A stretch of 64,000 nt of DNA, taken from contig JAUCGA010000013.1 in assembly GCA_030377865.1 (NCBI GenBank), positions 1-64,000 of the forward strand. Direction: 5' to 3'. The first letter of the stretch is position 1. The number at the start of each line of letters is the position of its first letter. Below the pieces are notes generated by a model. The model was not told the DNA's origin, ran no database searches, and saw nothing but the letters and a program-made list of their open reading frames with translations. The position numbers and the translations under genes are program-made. This stretch comes from Anaerolineales bacterium HSG25. GTDB lineage: Bacteria > Chloroflexota > Anaerolineae > 4572-78 > J111. Of this stretch, positions 63,445 to 64,000 are shown one piece after another.

Positions 63445-64000
63445 TTAATCCTCATTTACGATAAAATTCTTTTTGTCTTCCCAACATTCACAGGAGGCTC
63501 GTTCCTCGTCCCCCTTTTTTAGCACCCCATCATAAGGTGCTAAACTTGGTTGTACCACCCAGCCCGACAGTTCCATGGGAATCGGTCCGCCCGCGTCCAT
63601 CCATTCGCCGTTATAGCGCCGAGCAAAATGGAGGTGGCTAGCGTTGGCTTCACCTCCCTCGCAGGAGGCATAACCGACCACATCACCCTCATTGAGGTTC
63701 ATACCGACTGATACCGGCGCGTCGATGTCTAGTACAACATGCAGATAGAGTAACACCCAGCCGGTTTGAATCTGCCCGTCTTGGTCGAGGTCGAGTTGTA
63801 CCTCGCCCTGCCGAGCGACAACCACCTGACCATCAGCCGAGGCAGTGTTCGGGTAGTCCGAAAAGTAACAACTGCCCAAAACATCGGGCGGGCCAAAATC
63901 AACCGCGGCCCAAGCACTACCATCGATGTAGGCAATGTGTGGCCCGGCAGTAAAATAGAACCCATCTCCCTTTTGCCACGGTAAACTCATAGCTGGCTGG
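63445..64000 (-). CDS. M23-like peptidase, 5' end beyond window
   Basis: A LytM/M23-type domain of at least 181 residues. The window edge cuts the 5' end; the ATG at 63990 is not necessarily the start, as the frame stays open to the edge (codons for Q-P-A before it). Motifs are GDGFYFTAGPH, AAVDFGPPDVL, GWVLLYLHVVL and SHLHFARR, which carries the H-x-H of M23. The GPH and xLHF parts suggest a metal-binding active site, but the usual first His-Asp pair appears as PHIAY-AVDF, so catalysis is likely but not certain. It precedes mltG. Confidence 0.75.
   Translation of the reverse strand, partial: QPAMSLPWQKGDGFYFTAGPHIAYIDGSAWAAVDFGPPDVLGSCYFSDYPNTASADGQVVVARQGEVQLDLDQDGQIQTGWVLLYLHVVLDIDAPVSVGMNLNEGDVVGYASCEGGEANASHLHFARRYNGEWMDAGGPIPMELSGWVVQPSLAPYDGVLKKGDEERASCECWEDKKNFIVNED

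Overview
The window reads as a chromosomal segment of a filamentous or biofilm-forming member of the Chloroflexota (Anaerolineae or Caldilineae-like). This is inferred, not proven. The support is three very large secreted proteins that end in the same short tail ([IV]YLP followed by three or four residues ending in R or K), a Uma2-family protein, FemAB-like proteins, PMT-type glycosyltransferases with PA14 and NHL domains, pseudokinases with extracellular domains, and a moderate GC content by eye. No rRNA, tRNA, CRISPR array or transposase gene was seen.

Region 1 (1-28571, all plus strand) is a surface-glycan locus. It holds four sulfotransferases, three GT4-type glycosyltransferases (one fused to an Alg13/PssE-like domain and preceded by its Alg14/PssD-like partner), a hexapeptide acyltransferase, two NodB-type polysaccharide deacetylases, three FemAB-like aminoacyl or acyl transferases, two PaaK/CapK-like adenylate-forming enzymes, a methyltransferase and a secreted beta-helix protein. 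The likely product is a sulfated, acylated exopolysaccharide or glycolipid. No flippase, polymerase or chain-length regulator lies inside the window. Two gene sets that do not belong to glycan synthesis interrupt it: an ABC-type ATPase plus TOPRIM-like protein (9507-11136), preceded by a nucleotidyltransferase remnant, and an ATPase-ATPase-HNH nuclease cassette (20425-23380). Both look like defence modules.

Region 2 (28762-40821) encodes two giant secreted proteins: a 2699-residue PKD and calcium-binding-repeat protein with a transglutaminase-like domain, and a 1119-residue LRR, FN3 and PKD protein. Region 3 (40859-64000) is mixed: pyrD, two pseudokinase receptors, an alpha/beta hydrolase with its TetR repressor and a consensus promoter that contains the operator, a two-component pair, a PMT-like membrane glycosyltransferase, ogt, an MFS exporter, a lipase, a lipoprotein, a HAD phosphatase, a DUF418 membrane protein, and mltG with an M23-like gene cut by the window edge.

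The most striking signal that is not a gene is a set of small palindromic elements of about 72 to 433 bp. Several are bounded by inverted termini and exact 6-11 bp direct repeats, as expected for MITE-like insertions. One 91-bp family has perfect 8-bp target duplications at both copies. Another 91-bp family is nested inside a 160-bp element, itself nested in an older repeat, and all three layers can be reconstructed from their duplications. Two insertions supply the present stop codon of a gene, and one pair splits a dual-specificity phosphatase gene. No matching transposase lies in the window.
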